Assembly (NCBI RefSeq): GCF_014200405.1
Contig: NZ_JACHBQ010000001.1
Span: 2,480,001 to 2,544,000 of the forward strand
Origin: Cryobacterium roopkundense
GTDB lineage: Bacteria > Actinomycetota > Actinomycetes > Actinomycetales > Microbacteriaceae
Length of the DNA: 64,000 nucleotides
Direction of reading: 5' to 3'
The first letter of the stretch is position 1, and the number at the start of each line of letters is the position of its first letter. Position numbers and translations under genes: made by a program. Below are positions 9,230 through 17,815 of this stretch, piece after piece. The notes under the pieces are model-generated. The model was not told the origin of the DNA. It searched no databases and was given only the letters and a program-made list of their open reading frames with translations.

Positions 9230-9579
9230 ACATCAAGGCGGGACTGCCCCGGCGGGCGGCAACGGCCCCGGCCTGCGCCGTCAACGCAGCACTGGCCCTA
9301 TTTTCAGTCGGCACACGAACAACGCCAACCCGAACGACTCAACCACCGGACAAGAAACCCCCGACCGCACAGACGGTCCTGAACGGCAATTCCTCACACC
9401 AAGGTCGAATAGGCGTTACTGACACACGCTCCTAGGCCATTTACTGTCCGGGCCCGCAGAAGGTTGGCATTCGCTTGATCCTGGCCCCCAAACAGAGCAC
9501 ACTTAAGGCCCCGGCAAAAATGCTGTGTCAGCGCCGCTTGCACCGTTCCGGCCCTTGAGCGATGACAGAAAGCGACACC
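9230..9579. other. Non-coding stretch across the IS right end
   Basis: This 350-bp interval contains the 3' untranslated part of the IS, its right inverted repeat, one CTAG duplication copy, and about 145 bp of host sequence before the next gene. I see no tRNA, no convincing small gene and no clear promoter in it. Confidence 0.6.
9412..9431 (-). repeat. IS right terminal inverted repeat
   Basis: Read on the minus strand it begins GAGCGTGTGTCAGTAAC and pairs with the left end at 7648-7667. It is followed directly by the second CTAG copy. Confidence 0.9.
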
Positions 9580-9966
9580 ATGGGTTCCTTGACCTACGAC
9601 CGGGTAGTGGTCGAATTCGACGATCGCGTGCTCGCGCACCTACAACTCGTGATCATCCAGAAGTTGCGACGTGGGGAGAGCTTCCTGCTGTCCTGGCGGG
9701 ATGCCGCTGTCGTCGGGGACGGGCGCAGTTCGGCTTGGCTGCATCCGGCGATTCCGCTCTACTTCAAGTTCGCCGGAGGACACCCGCCCAGCATCAATCC
9801 GAATTGGGTGGCCCAGCTCACCCGGTCCGCGAACAGCTCTCAGGGACTGATCGTGACGGGCGAGGAGAACGTCAACGCCGAGCCCGACAAGGCTCTCCGC
9901 TTCGAACCGTCCACCAACATCCGAACGGCCGCCCCCTCGCGGGCGACGAAAGCCACACTGCGCTAG
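9580..9966 (+). CDS. DUF7882-type small conserved protein
   Basis: A 128-residue protein of a short family that I recall as common in Microbacteriaceae (now DUF7882), sometimes mislabelled ATP-dependent DNA ligase. The pattern is MGSLTYDRVVVEFDDRVLAH, KLRRGESFLLSWRD, GDGRSSAWLHPAIPLYFKF and WVAQLTRSANSSQGL. No catalytic motif, signal peptide or membrane segment is visible, and no function is known. The start ATG at 9580 matches the family N-terminus; ATG at 9562 is possible. The last 30 residues look disordered. Its TAG stop shares CTAG with the stop of the convergent nitrilase gene. Before the IS inserted, this gene lay closely downstream of the alpha/beta hydrolase. Confidence 0.75.
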   Translation: MGSLTYDRVVVEFDDRVLAHLQLVIIQKLRRGESFLLSWRDAAVVGDGRSSAWLHPAIPLYFKFAGGHPPSINPNWVAQLTRSANSSQGLIVTGEENVNAEPDKALRFEPSTNIRTAAPSRATKATLR

Positions 9967-10817
9967 GCCTCCGGCAGTTCGACCCGGTCAAGGGCCACCA
10001 CACCGAAGCGCCGCTGAGAGAGGGCCGGATTGATCGCGCGCACAGAGGAGATCCGTGCCCGGCTGATCCAGGCCACCGCGACGTCGGACGTTTCGCCGAT
10101 CGTGGCGATCTCGACCCCCATGGGGTCGACGACCATACTCTGACCCACCCCAATCGGCGGTGCCTGGTCGGCGGCGACCACATAGATGGTGTTCTCGAGA
10201 GCGCGGGCCGTCAGCAGGGTGCGCCACTGCTGTTCCTTGAGCGGCCCCCGCATCCATTCGGCGGGAACGAGCACAACATCGGCGCCGGCATCAACGAGCC
10301 GTCTCGTGACCTCTGGAAAGCGGATGTCGTAACAGGTTTGCAGCCCCACCGTCAGGCCCTGCACGTCAAAGGTCTGTGGGGACTCAATCGCCCCGGCCTG
10401 GACACGTGCCGATTCCTGCTCCCCGAAGGCGTCGTAGAGGTGCAGCTTTCGATAGGTCGCTAGGAGTCGGCCGTCGGGACTCAGCGCCACAACGGTGTTC
10501 GCGAAGCGCTCCGCTTCATCGGTCACCTCGAGCATGCCCGCAACCACGAAAACCCCAAGATCGATGGCGAGGTCGCGCAGAGCCGAAACGAAGGGACCTT
10601 CTAGACTTTGCGCGGCTCCCGCTGAAGCTTCACCGAGCGGCACCTCGCAAAAGGACGAGTATTCGGGAAACACGACGACGGACGCACCACGGCGCGCCGC
10701 CCGTGCTGCGAGCACGCGCATGTCGGCAAGGTTTGCCGCTTCATCGGTTCCCGGACGGAATTGCGCGACGGCAAATCCCACGTCCGCTCCAGTTGCTGCC
10801 GTGCCGTCATCGCCCAT
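9963..10817 (-). CDS. Carbon-nitrogen hydrolase (nitrilase/omega-amidase family)
   Basis: A 284-residue cytosolic amidase-type enzyme with the family triad Glu52 (FPEYSS), Lys124 (YRKLHLYD) and Cys162 (QTCYDIRFPE). It hydrolyses a C-N bond through a thioester on the Cys. YRKLHLYDAFG and CYDIRFPE resemble omega-amidase and deaminated-glutathione amidase (Nit1/Nit2) members; the substrate is unproven. It is the second gene of a minus-strand pair, 27 bp after the membrane glycosyltransferase, with a long hairpin at the end of that gene in between. The ribosome site at the ATG is weak. Confidence 0.9.
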   Translation of the reverse strand: MGDDGTAATGADVGFAVAQFRPGTDEAANLADMRVLAARAARRGASVVVFPEYSSFCEVPLGEASAGAAQSLEGPFVSALRDLAIDLGVFVVAGMLEVTDEAERFANTVVALSPDGRLLATYRKLHLYDAFGEQESARVQAGAIESPQTFDVQGLTVGLQTCYDIRFPEVTRRLVDAGADVVLVPAEWMRGPLKEQQWRTLLTARALENTIYVVAADQAPPIGVGQSMVVDPMGVEIATIGETSDVAVAWISRARISSVRAINPALSQRRFGVVALDRVELPEA

Positions 10818-10844
10818 TCGGCCAGCCTAGTCTTCGTGCCGGCA

Positions 10845-12161
10845 TCATCGGTCGACGCGAACCCCGCGTTGTACCCCCTGCGCGTGCTGTGGGGCCTCGC
10901 CCGCTACGCCTCCGCGGGCGAGGCCCCACAGCACGCGCAGGGACCAGCCGAACAGCACGACGAGGAGCGCATTGCGCACCGTCAGAAGGAGCACGGCGAA
11001 GAGGGCTCCATCGATCAGGGGCAGGTAGAAGACCGGAAACACCAGGGTTGTCAGGACGGCGATGATGATCATGAGGTAGGCCGGAACGCGCCAACGCCAC
11101 CCATCCTGGGCCACGCCCAGGGCTATGATCGGCGCGATCCACAACATGTATTGCGGAGAGCCGACCTTGTTGAAGACGACGAAGGCACCGACCAGGGCGA
11201 GAGCGCTGACGAGCAGCAAGGCGTGGGAATCCTTCGTTCGACGGTGCGCGACCAGCGTCAGCGTGAAAATCACCAGAATGGCGGCGAACATCAGCGGCGT
11301 CATCAGCGCTGCTGTCACTGACGTTCCCGGTCCACTGACCTCCCGCGTGGCGATAGCGACATTTTCGTAGATCGTCGTCTGTCGATGGCCGATCGCCGCA
11401 AGCCACACCCACGGTGTGGTGACGGGAGCTTCCAACTGCAGCGCGCGATCGGATTGCATGGTCACAAAGCCGGAGAGGAACTGGATTCCGCCGGTCGCCC
11501 AGACGAAGGCCGCTACGCAGGCCGTGACGGTTGCCCCGGTGAGGATGACGGTGATGCGCCGACGGGACACGGCGACCACGGCCAGAACCACAGCGGCGGG
11601 CCAGACCTTGATCCAGGTTGCGATGCTCAGGAGGATTCCGGCCAGTACCGGACGGGTGGAGAGGAAGACCAACCCGGCGATAACCAAGGGCGCCGTCAAC
11701 CCTTCCAGCCGCAGCAGCCCGACCGGGCTGAGGACGAAGCTCAGCAGGAGCCACAACCAAGCTGCCTGGTAGCCACTCCGACGGCGGCCACCGGAGGTCA
11801 GCGAGAGCACCGCGACGGCGTTGAGCGCAACTGTCATCAGAAACCAGAGGAGTTGATAGAGCAGCGGGCCGGCCACTCCCGCGAGGGCGATCGGCAAGAG
11901 GGCACCAATCGGATAGACCCACTCCACGCTGATGCCCTGCCAGACCTCGTGGTTCAGACCCAGTTCGGCCCAGATACGGTACAGCGGCAGATCTCCGAGA
12001 ACCCGGCCGGTCAGAATCGTGGGAAGCAGTGCGAAGAGAAAGACCGTGTGCAGCGTGATGAACCCCACGAGGAGGCTACGCGGATTCTGCAGACGCAGTC
12101 TTCGCGCGGGTGTCAAGGCCTTCAGGGCCGCACTGTCCAGCCGATCAACAATGAAACTCAT
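10845..12161 (-). CDS. Multi-pass glycosyltransferase (GT87/DUF2029-like)
   Basis: A 438-residue integral membrane protein with about ten hydrophobic segments, resembling GT-C polyprenol-phosphate-sugar-dependent transferases of the GT87/DUF2029 group (for example LLSIATWIKVWPAAVVLAVVAV). Such enzymes add mannose or arabinose outside the membrane. The neighbour on the opposite strand makes polyprenol-phosphate-mannose, which supports mannosyl transfer. The start ATG at 12161 has a GAGGTGA ribosome site; a GTG three codons upstream is less likely. The last 30 codons are encoded by a 67-base perfect hairpin plus a short tail, so the C-terminus (VLWGLARGG...) looks acquired rather than conserved. 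Confidence 0.8.
   Translation of the reverse strand: MSFIVDRLDSAALKALTPARRLRLQNPRSLLVGFITLHTVFLFALLPTILTGRVLGDLPLYRIWAELGLNHEVWQGISVEWVYPIGALLPIALAGVAGPLLYQLLWFLMTVALNAVAVLSLTSGGRRRSGYQAAWLWLLLSFVLSPVGLLRLEGLTAPLVIAGLVFLSTRPVLAGILLSIATWIKVWPAAVVLAVVAVSRRRITVILTGATVTACVAAFVWATGGIQFLSGFVTMQSDRALQLEAPVTTPWVWLAAIGHRQTTIYENVAIATREVSGPGTSVTAALMTPLMFAAILVIFTLTLVAHRRTKDSHALLLVSALALVGAFVVFNKVGSPQYMLWIAPIIALGVAQDGWRWRVPAYLMIIIAVLTTLVFPVFYLPLIDGALFAVLLLTVRNALLVVLFGWSLRVLWGLARGGVAGEAPQHAQGVQRGVRVDR
10876..10942. repeat. Perfect 29-bp inverted repeat hairpin inside the 3' end of a gene
   Basis: The arms at 10876-10904 and 10914-10942 are exact reverse complements, with the 9-base loop TACGCCTCC. The hairpin is translated as part of the glycosyltransferase C-terminus and ends 29 bp before its stop. 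It may work as a T-less terminator between this gene and the nitrilase gene, or be a dispersed palindromic repeat that inserted here. Confidence 0.9.
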
Positions 12162-12406
12162 GCAACTCACCTCAGCGTCGTTACGGCACCCGGGGGCGAT
12201 TATTCCGGCAGTCTAGCCCCGGTTCCGATACCCGGACGGGGGCTTCACCGCCGGCAGGAGCGTGAATATCGTGTGGAAATGAGATTCACAACCGCGCGCC
12301 TGAAACTCCGCAGATCATGAGGATTCGCTGAACCAGCAGGGATTCTCAGTTGGACAGACCATACTTGTGAATCGCACCACCATCATCGAAATGACGAGGT
12401 AGTTTC

Positions 12407-13159
12407 ATGGCCAACACTCTGGTGATCATTCCGACATACAACGAATGTGAAAACATCCCGCTCATTGTGGCGCGGGTGCGCGCCAGCGTTCCGGCCGCCC
12501 ATGTGCTCGTGGTCGACGATTCCTCGCCGGACGGCACCGGCGTCTTGGCCGACGAGCTATCCGCGGCAGATGCCGCCGTGCACGTTCTGCATCGACACGA
12601 CAAAACGGGCCTCGGTGCCGCCTACCTCGACGGCTTCGGCTGGGGACTCTCACACGGATACGACCAGCTCGTTCAACTTGACGCGGACGGTTCGCACCTC
12701 CCGGAGCAACTCCCAGATCTTCTGGCTGCGGCCGCGACTGCCGATGTCGTGATGGGTTCACGGTGGGTTCCCGGTGGCGCCGTGAAGAACTGGCCCTGGC
12801 ACCGCCGCGCGTTGTCTCGGGGCGGATCAATCTACTCACGGGCGCTGCTCCGACTCCCGCAACGTGACGTCACGGGCGGATTCCGGGTGTACTCCGCGCA
12901 TGCGCTCGACAGCATGAAGCTCTCGAGCGTCGAGAGTCTCGGCTACTGCTTTCAGATCGACATGCTCTTGCACGCCGTTCGTGCCCGACTCACGGTCGTG
13001 GAGGTTCCGATCACCTTCGTGGAACGCACGCTGGGTTCATCGAAGATGAGCGGACGCATCGTCATCGAGGCGATGGGAAGAGTCACCCTGTGGGGCATGA
13101 CTGGCATGGGCGTGCGGCGCGCTCGCGCCGTCACAGAGACATCCCTGCAAAAAGGCTAG
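12407..13159 (+). CDS. Polyprenol monophosphomannose synthase (Ppm1/Dpm1-like)
   Basis: A 250-residue GT2 enzyme that transfers mannose from GDP-mannose to polyprenol phosphate, giving the lipid donor used by membrane mannosyltransferases. The motifs are complete: VIIPTYNECENIP, VVDDSSPDGTG, VQLDADGSHLPEQ (DxD metal site), GSRWVPGG, DVTGGFRVYS and the late TFVERTLGSSKMS. No membrane domain or N-terminal acyltransferase domain is fused, so it is the single-domain form. The ATG is preceded by GAGGT. It is divergent from a probable polyprenol-phosphate-sugar-using glycosyltransferase (245 bp between starts). Confidence 0.92.
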   Translation: MANTLVIIPTYNECENIPLIVARVRASVPAAHVLVVDDSSPDGTGVLADELSAADAAVHVLHRHDKTGLGAAYLDGFGWGLSHGYDQLVQLDADGSHLPEQLPDLLAAAATADVVMGSRWVPGGAVKNWPWHRRALSRGGSIYSRALLRLPQRDVTGGFRVYSAHALDSMKLSSVESLGYCFQIDMLLHAVRARLTVVEVPITFVERTLGSSKMSGRIVIEAMGRVTLWGMTGMGVRRARAVTETSLQKG

Positions 13160-13173
13160 CGATCCTTCCACTT

Positions 13174-13225
13174 AAGGTCATTGTGACTATATACTGGCCA
13201 TTCTAGTTAGAGTCACTTTGACCTT
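13174..13225. promoter_or_regulatory. Paired dyad operator, probable NrtR sites, in front of the NAD operon
   Basis: Two similar near-palindromes, AGGTCA-TTG-TGACT (13175-13188) and AGTCA-CTT-TGACCT (13211-13224), face each other as a larger inverted repeat about 36 bp apart. A TATACT -10-like box (13190-13195) touches the first site. The gene just downstream is the Nudix-type regulator NrtR, so an autorepressing operator is the simplest reading. Assignment is by position and symmetry. Confidence 0.6.
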
Positions 13226-13240
13226 TACCTCTGGATACCG

Positions 13241-14014
13241 ATGCCCGCCTCACCCGCGCAACGAAACCCTGGCGCCACGCTTGCCGTGTCGACGGTTATT
13301 TTCGCACTGCGTCCGGACGCCAACTCCGGCATGAAGATGCTCTGGCTTCCCCTGGTGCGCCGCACGAGGGAACCGCACCGGAATCAGTGGGCGCTCCCTG
13401 GTGGTTGGCTGCCCGATGCGGAGGAACTCGCCGCCGCCGCCGCGCGTACCCTGCACGAGACGACAGCCCTCGCGCCGACCTACCTCGAACAGTTGTACAC
13501 GTTCGGCGATCTCAACCGTTCCCCCGGCAACCGGGTCGTCTCGATCGTCTATTGGGCACTCGTGCAGTCCGATGAGGCAGCGCGCGCGGCCGAAGGTGAC
13601 AACGTGCGCTGGTTCGCCGCCGACCGACTGCCTCCCCTCGCCTTCGACCACAACCGCATCGTGGAATACGCCCTCTGGCGCCTGCGCACAAAGGTGGAAT
13701 ATTCGCGTATCGCCCATGCTTTCCTGGGCGACACCTTCACTCTCACCCAACTGCGCGAGGTGCACGAGGCCGTGCTTCGAAAGCCCCTCGACCCCGCCAA
13801 CTTTCGCCGGTCCGTCGAATCCTCCGGCACGTTGATCGATACCGGCCGACAGGTCGCCGGCGCCCGACATCGCCCGGCCCGCCTCTACCGCTACAACGAT
13901 TCCGAGTCCCACCCGAACCAGGGACCGTCCGGCAGCCCCAATTCACTCACAGCGACACTCGAGCATGCGCCACAGGAACATCCAGGAGAACCCCATGACG
14001 ATCCCATCGGTTGA
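13241..14014 (+). CDS. nrtR: NrtR-type transcriptional regulator (degenerate Nudix plus winged helix)
   Basis: A 257-residue regulator with an N-terminal Nudix fold and a C-terminal winged helix (about residues 145-215, TFTLTQLREVHEAVL, FRRSVESSGTLIDTG). NrtR proteins sense ADP-ribose-type NAD metabolites and repress NAD biosynthesis genes. The Nudix box GGWLPDAEELAAAAARTLHE lacks the REUxEExGU catalytic glutamates (RE is RT, EExG is ETTA), so it probably binds its ligand without hydrolysing it. It is the first gene of the NAD operon, overlaps nadA by 20 bases and sits behind the paired operator. The C-terminal 30 residues are disordered. Confidence 0.88.
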   Translation: MPASPAQRNPGATLAVSTVIFALRPDANSGMKMLWLPLVRRTREPHRNQWALPGGWLPDAEELAAAAARTLHETTALAPTYLEQLYTFGDLNRSPGNRVVSIVYWALVQSDEAARAAEGDNVRWFAADRLPPLAFDHNRIVEYALWRLRTKVEYSRIAHAFLGDTFTLTQLREVHEAVLRKPLDPANFRRSVESSGTLIDTGRQVAGARHRPARLYRYNDSESHPNQGPSGSPNSLTATLEHAPQEHPGEPHDDPIG

Positions 14015-15320
14015 CCGCACAATTCAGCTCATCAGCACCGGAGCGGCGTCGGGCAGCACCTGCAGCCCCGATCTGGTCACCGCTCCGTGGGAATTCGACG
14101 CGGCAGCACCCGGCTACGGCCCCGGTTCATCGATGGGCGACGTGATCCCGACCGGGTCACCGAGACAGGGGGAATTGCCCGAAACCTATCGCCGCGCGAC
14201 GCCCGAGGAGCTGGCTGCGCGCATCCGCTCGGCCAAAGCCACCCTCGGTGACAGGGTCGTCATTCTCGGGCATTTCTATCAGCGTGACGAGGTTCTGCAG
14301 CACGCCGATTTCGTGGGCGACTCCTTCCAGCTCGCGCAGGCCACGAAGAGTCGGCCTGAGGCTGAAGCGATAGTTTTCTGCGGCGTGCATTTCATGGCGG
14401 AGACCGCCGACCTCCTCTCCGGGCCGGAGCAGGCCGTCATTCTGCCGAACCTGGCCGCCGGATGCTCGATGGCCGACATGGCCGACCTCGACTCCGTCAC
14501 GGAGTGCTGGGAACAGCTCGAAGACCTCTACGGCACCCAGGCGGATGCCTCCGGACGGGTCCCCGTCATTCCCGTCACCTACATGAACTCCTCCGCGGCG
14601 CTCAAGGCCTTCTGCGGCGAACACGGTGGAATCGTCTGCACGAGCTCGAACGCGCAGACCGTACTTGGGTGGGCCTTCGAGCGGGGGCAGCGCGTGCTGT
14701 TCTTTCCCGACCAGCACCTGGGACGCAACACGGCCAAGGCCATGGGCGTCCCTCTGGAGCAGATGCCGATGTGGAACCCGCGCAAGCCGCTCGGCGGCAG
14801 CACGGCGACCGAGCTCGACGACGCCAGGGTCATCCTGTGGCACGGCTTCTGCAGCGTGCACCGCCGCTTCACCGTGGACCAGATTACCCAGGCGCGTCAG
14901 ACCCATCCCGGCGTGAACGTGATCGTGCACCCGGAGTGCCCGATGGCCGTCGTCGACGCGGCCGATTCCGCCGGCTCCACAGACTTCATCGGCAAAGCCA
15001 TCGCGGCGGCGCCCGCCGGATCGACATTCGCGATCGGCACCGAGATCAACCTCGTGCAGCGCCTCGCGGCCCAGCACCCCGAGCACACCATCTTCTGCCT
15101 CGACCCGGTGATCTGCCCCTGCTCAACCATGTACCGCATTCACGCCGGTTATCTGGCCTGGGTGCTTGAGGGACTCGTGGGAGTCGATGGCCGCGCGCCC
15201 GAGGTGCTGAATCGAATCCAGGTTCCCGCGAGCGACGCGGTCCACGCCGAGGTTGCCCTGGAGCGCATGCTCGCCGCCAGGCCGCCGGCCGCCGCACCCG
15301 TTCTGGTCGGACAGGCCTGA
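13995..15320 (+). CDS. nadA: Quinolinate synthase A
   Basis: A 441-residue [4Fe-4S] enzyme that condenses iminoaspartate with dihydroxyacetone phosphate to quinolinate, the second step of de novo NAD synthesis. Visible are LGHFYQRDEV, FCGVHFMAETADLL, Cys157 (AAGCSMADM), Cys215 (IVCTSSNAQTV), HPEC at 312-315 and the C-terminal CPCSTMYRI; three of these Cys should hold the cluster. The start ATG at 13995 has AGGAGA just upstream. A reading from 13965 adds ten residues without its own ribosome site. An N-terminal 55-residue extension is typical of actinobacterial NadA. Translation is coupled with nrtR and nadB. Confidence 0.96.
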   Translation: MTIPSVDRTIQLISTGAASGSTCSPDLVTAPWEFDAAAPGYGPGSSMGDVIPTGSPRQGELPETYRRATPEELAARIRSAKATLGDRVVILGHFYQRDEVLQHADFVGDSFQLAQATKSRPEAEAIVFCGVHFMAETADLLSGPEQAVILPNLAAGCSMADMADLDSVTECWEQLEDLYGTQADASGRVPVIPVTYMNSSAALKAFCGEHGGIVCTSSNAQTVLGWAFERGQRVLFFPDQHLGRNTAKAMGVPLEQMPMWNPRKPLGGSTATELDDARVILWHGFCSVHRRFTVDQITQARQTHPGVNVIVHPECPMAVVDAADSAGSTDFIGKAIAAAPAGSTFAIGTEINLVQRLAAQHPEHTIFCLDPVICPCSTMYRIHAGYLAWVLEGLVGVDGRAPEVLNRIQVPASDAVHAEVALERMLAARPPAAAPVLVGQA

Positions 15321-15321
15321 C

Positions 15322-16953
15322 ATGTCATCAGTGATCGTGGTCGGTAGCGGCCTGGCCGGTCTCACTGCTGCGGTACGGGCAACGGATGCCGGACACCGGG
15401 TGACCCTGGTGACCAAGGCCACACTTCCGGAAAGCAATACCCGCTACGCTCAGGGCGGCATTGCGGCCGCGCTCTTTCCGGACGACTCCGTGGCCGCCCA
15501 CGTGCTCGATACCCTGCGAGCCGGAGCCGGCCTGTGCGACGCCGACGCCGTTGAGGTACTGTGCGCCGAAGGCCCGGCCCGAGTGCGGGATCTCATCCGG
15601 TTCGGGGTGGACTTCGACCACGACGAGTCCGGCATCGCCAGGGGCCTCGAAGCGGCGCACTCCCGATCGAGAGTGCTGCACTCGGGCGGCGACGCCACCG
15701 GAGCGGCCATTCAGAGGGCTCTGGTGGCCACGGTTCGGCAGCGCGCGCGACGCACGAGCCCACGGCCGGAGATATATTCCGAAACGGGAATCATCATCCT
15801 CGAGCACACCATGCTCATTGACCTGATCGTTCACGCCGGCACCGTAACGGGGGTGACGGTACTCGGGCCTGAAGATGGCGCGCGCTCGCTCGAAGCTGAC
15901 GCCGTGATTCTGGCCACCGGCGGCGCGGGGACGCTCTTCAAGTACACGACCAATCCGACCGTCGCCACCGGCGACGGCGTTGCCGCAGCATGGCGCGCAG
16001 GGGCTGCGGTGGCGGATCTGGAGTTCTATCAGTTCCACCCGACCGCCCTCGCTGTTCCGGGCACACCGCTCGTGTCAGAAGCGGTCCGGGGAGAGGGGGC
16101 GGTACTGCGCAATCGACGTGGCGAGCGTTTTATGCTCGGAACCCCCGGGGCCGAACTCGCCCCGCGCGACGTTGTGGCTCGCGCGATTGCACGCGAGATG
16201 GCTGCCCAAGACGGTGACCCCGTACTCCTGGACGCGACAGCCCTCGGCCGTGACCTGCTCGAGACACGTTTTCCCACCATCACCGCGGCGTGCCGCACCG
16301 CCGGCCTGGATTGGGCCGTCGACCCCATTCCCGTGGCGCCCGCCGCCCACTATTGGATGGGCGGCGTGACCACCGACGTGTGGGGCCGCACCAGCCTGCC
16401 GGGGCTCTTCGCCGCCGGCGAGGTCGCCCGCTCGGGTGCCCACGGCGCCAACCGGCTGGCCTCCAACTCCCTGCTCGAGGCCGCGGTCTTCGCCGACCGT
16501 GCCGTGCGCGCCCTGGCTTTTCCCCGCGCCGAACTCGACGGAGATTCTGCCGACCACGCTGGCGTTTCTGATCCAGTACCCGGAGTGTCGCCCGCATTCT
16601 CCGTCGATTTCGCGGAGGGATTTTCACGGGGAAAACTGCAAAGTGTGATGTGGGACGCGGCTGGGGTACATCGATCCGGCGCGGGGCTCGCCGCGGCCGC
16701 GGAGACCCTCGCCGGCTGGACCTCGCCCGACCCGGCGCACGCCGCGGGGCTGACGGTTCGGCAGCTCGAAGACCGCAATCTGCTCGACCTCGCCCGGCTG
16801 GCCGTCACCTCTGCGCTCGCCCGCACCGAATCCCGCGGGGCCCACCATCGCGACGACTACCCTCACGTCCGACCGGACCTGGCCCGGTCTGTCGCCTGGA
16901 CCCAGCCCACAGGCCTACCCCGTACCACGGCCAAGGAGGCCATCGCATGCTGA
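15322..16953 (+). CDS. nadB: L-aspartate oxidase
   Basis: A 543-residue FAD enzyme that oxidises L-aspartate to iminoaspartate for NadA. Visible are the dinucleotide fold VVGSGLAGLTAAV, the family motif SNTRYAQGGIAAAL, FYQFHPTAL, the substrate-site arginine region EAVRGEGAVLRN, and the FAD end HGANRLASNSLLEAAVF. The C-terminal helical domain (about 415-540) follows. The start is ATG at 15322, one base after the nadA stop. It ends by overlapping the nadC start (ATGCTGA), so nadA-B-C form one coupled unit. Confidence 0.96.
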   Translation: MSSVIVVGSGLAGLTAAVRATDAGHRVTLVTKATLPESNTRYAQGGIAAALFPDDSVAAHVLDTLRAGAGLCDADAVEVLCAEGPARVRDLIRFGVDFDHDESGIARGLEAAHSRSRVLHSGGDATGAAIQRALVATVRQRARRTSPRPEIYSETGIIILEHTMLIDLIVHAGTVTGVTVLGPEDGARSLEADAVILATGGAGTLFKYTTNPTVATGDGVAAAWRAGAAVADLEFYQFHPTALAVPGTPLVSEAVRGEGAVLRNRRGERFMLGTPGAELAPRDVVARAIAREMAAQDGDPVLLDATALGRDLLETRFPTITAACRTAGLDWAVDPIPVAPAAHYWMGGVTTDVWGRTSLPGLFAAGEVARSGAHGANRLASNSLLEAAVFADRAVRALAFPRAELDGDSADHAGVSDPVPGVSPAFSVDFAEGFSRGKLQSVMWDAAGVHRSGAGLAAAAETLAGWTSPDPAHAAGLTVRQLEDRNLLDLARLAVTSALARTESRGAHHRDDYPHVRPDLARSVAWTQPTGLPRTTAKEAIAC

Positions 16954-17807
16954 CCGCGCACTCGATAGATACCGTCGTCCAGGCCGCCCTGACCGAGGAT
17001 GCCCCATGGGGCGACCTCACCTCAGAGGTTCTGATCCCCCGCGATGCCGTCGCCACGGCGCGGCTCCAGGCCCGGGAGTCCGGCGTATTCAGCGGCGGGC
17101 AGGTCTTCGCCGCGGCTTTCCGCCTAACCGACCCGAGCATCACGGTCGACCTTCTCGTCGCAGACGGCACTCCCTTCGCGGCGGGGAGCGTGCTCGCCGA
17201 GGTGAGCGGACCGGCCCGGGGCGTGTTGCAGGCCGAACGAATCGGCCTCAATTTCGTGCAGCGGATGAGCGGCATCGCCACCCTGACCGCACGCTATGTC
17301 GCCGAGGCGGCCGGCACGCGAGCCCGCATCGTGGACACCCGCAAGACCACGCCCGGCCTGCGCGCCCTCGAACGTTCCGCAGTTCGTGATGGCGGCGGAC
17401 ACAACCACCGTTTCAGCCTCTCCGACACCGTCATGGCGAAGGACAATCACCTGGCCGTGCTGGCGGCCGGCCCGCTCGGCCTCACGGCGGCCCTGCTCGA
17501 CGTGCGCAGCCGTCTCTCGCACACCACCCACTTCGAGGTCGAGGTCGACCGGCTCGACCAAGTTGAAGACGTGCTCGCCGCCGGGATCGACACGATCATG
17601 CTCGACAACTTCAGCCCCGCGGATCTGCGCGCCGGCGTCTACCTCGTAGCCGGACGCGCCCTGGTCGAGGCCAGCGGCGGAGTGTCACTCGAGACCGTCG
17701 CCGACATCGCGGCATCCGGTGTGGACATCATCTCGGTGGGCGCCCTCACCCACAGCGTTCGTTCCCTCGACCTCGGTCTCGACGTCGTGGTGAACACCGA
17801 AGGCTGA
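16947..17807 (+). CDS. nadC: Nicotinate-nucleotide pyrophosphorylase (quinolinate phosphoribosyltransferase)
   Basis: A 286-residue enzyme that makes nicotinate mononucleotide from quinolinate and PRPP with loss of CO2. Landmarks are EDAPWGDLTSE, LNFVQRMSGIATLT, DTRKTTPGLRALE (quinolinate-binding Arg/Lys), GGGHNHRFSLSD, MAKDNHL, FEVEVD, MLDNFSP and ASGGVSLE. The start ATG at 16947 has AAGGAGG upstream and overlaps the nadB stop by 7 bases. It completes the de novo pathway; the cysteine desulfurase follows 8 bp later. Confidence 0.96.
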   Translation: MLTAHSIDTVVQAALTEDAPWGDLTSEVLIPRDAVATARLQARESGVFSGGQVFAAAFRLTDPSITVDLLVADGTPFAAGSVLAEVSGPARGVLQAERIGLNFVQRMSGIATLTARYVAEAAGTRARIVDTRKTTPGLRALERSAVRDGGGHNHRFSLSDTVMAKDNHLAVLAAGPLGLTAALLDVRSRLSHTTHFEVEVDRLDQVEDVLAAGIDTIMLDNFSPADLRAGVYLVAGRALVEASGGVSLETVADIAASGVDIISVGALTHSVRSLDLGLDVVVNTEG

Positions 17808-17815
17808 GGCGGGCC

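Larger units (their letters stand above)
7648..9431 (+). mobile_element. Complete IS1182-family insertion sequence
   Basis: A 1784-bp element bounded by 20-bp terminal inverted repeats (7648-7667 and 9412-9431) that agree at 18 of 20 positions and start GAGCGTG. It is flanked by the 4-bp target duplication CTAG at 7644-7647 and 9432-9435. One intact transposase gene fills it. Intact ends, intact transposase and an exact duplication suggest a fairly recent insertion. The 182 bp between the transposase stop and the right repeat hold no recognisable gene. Confidence 0.93.
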
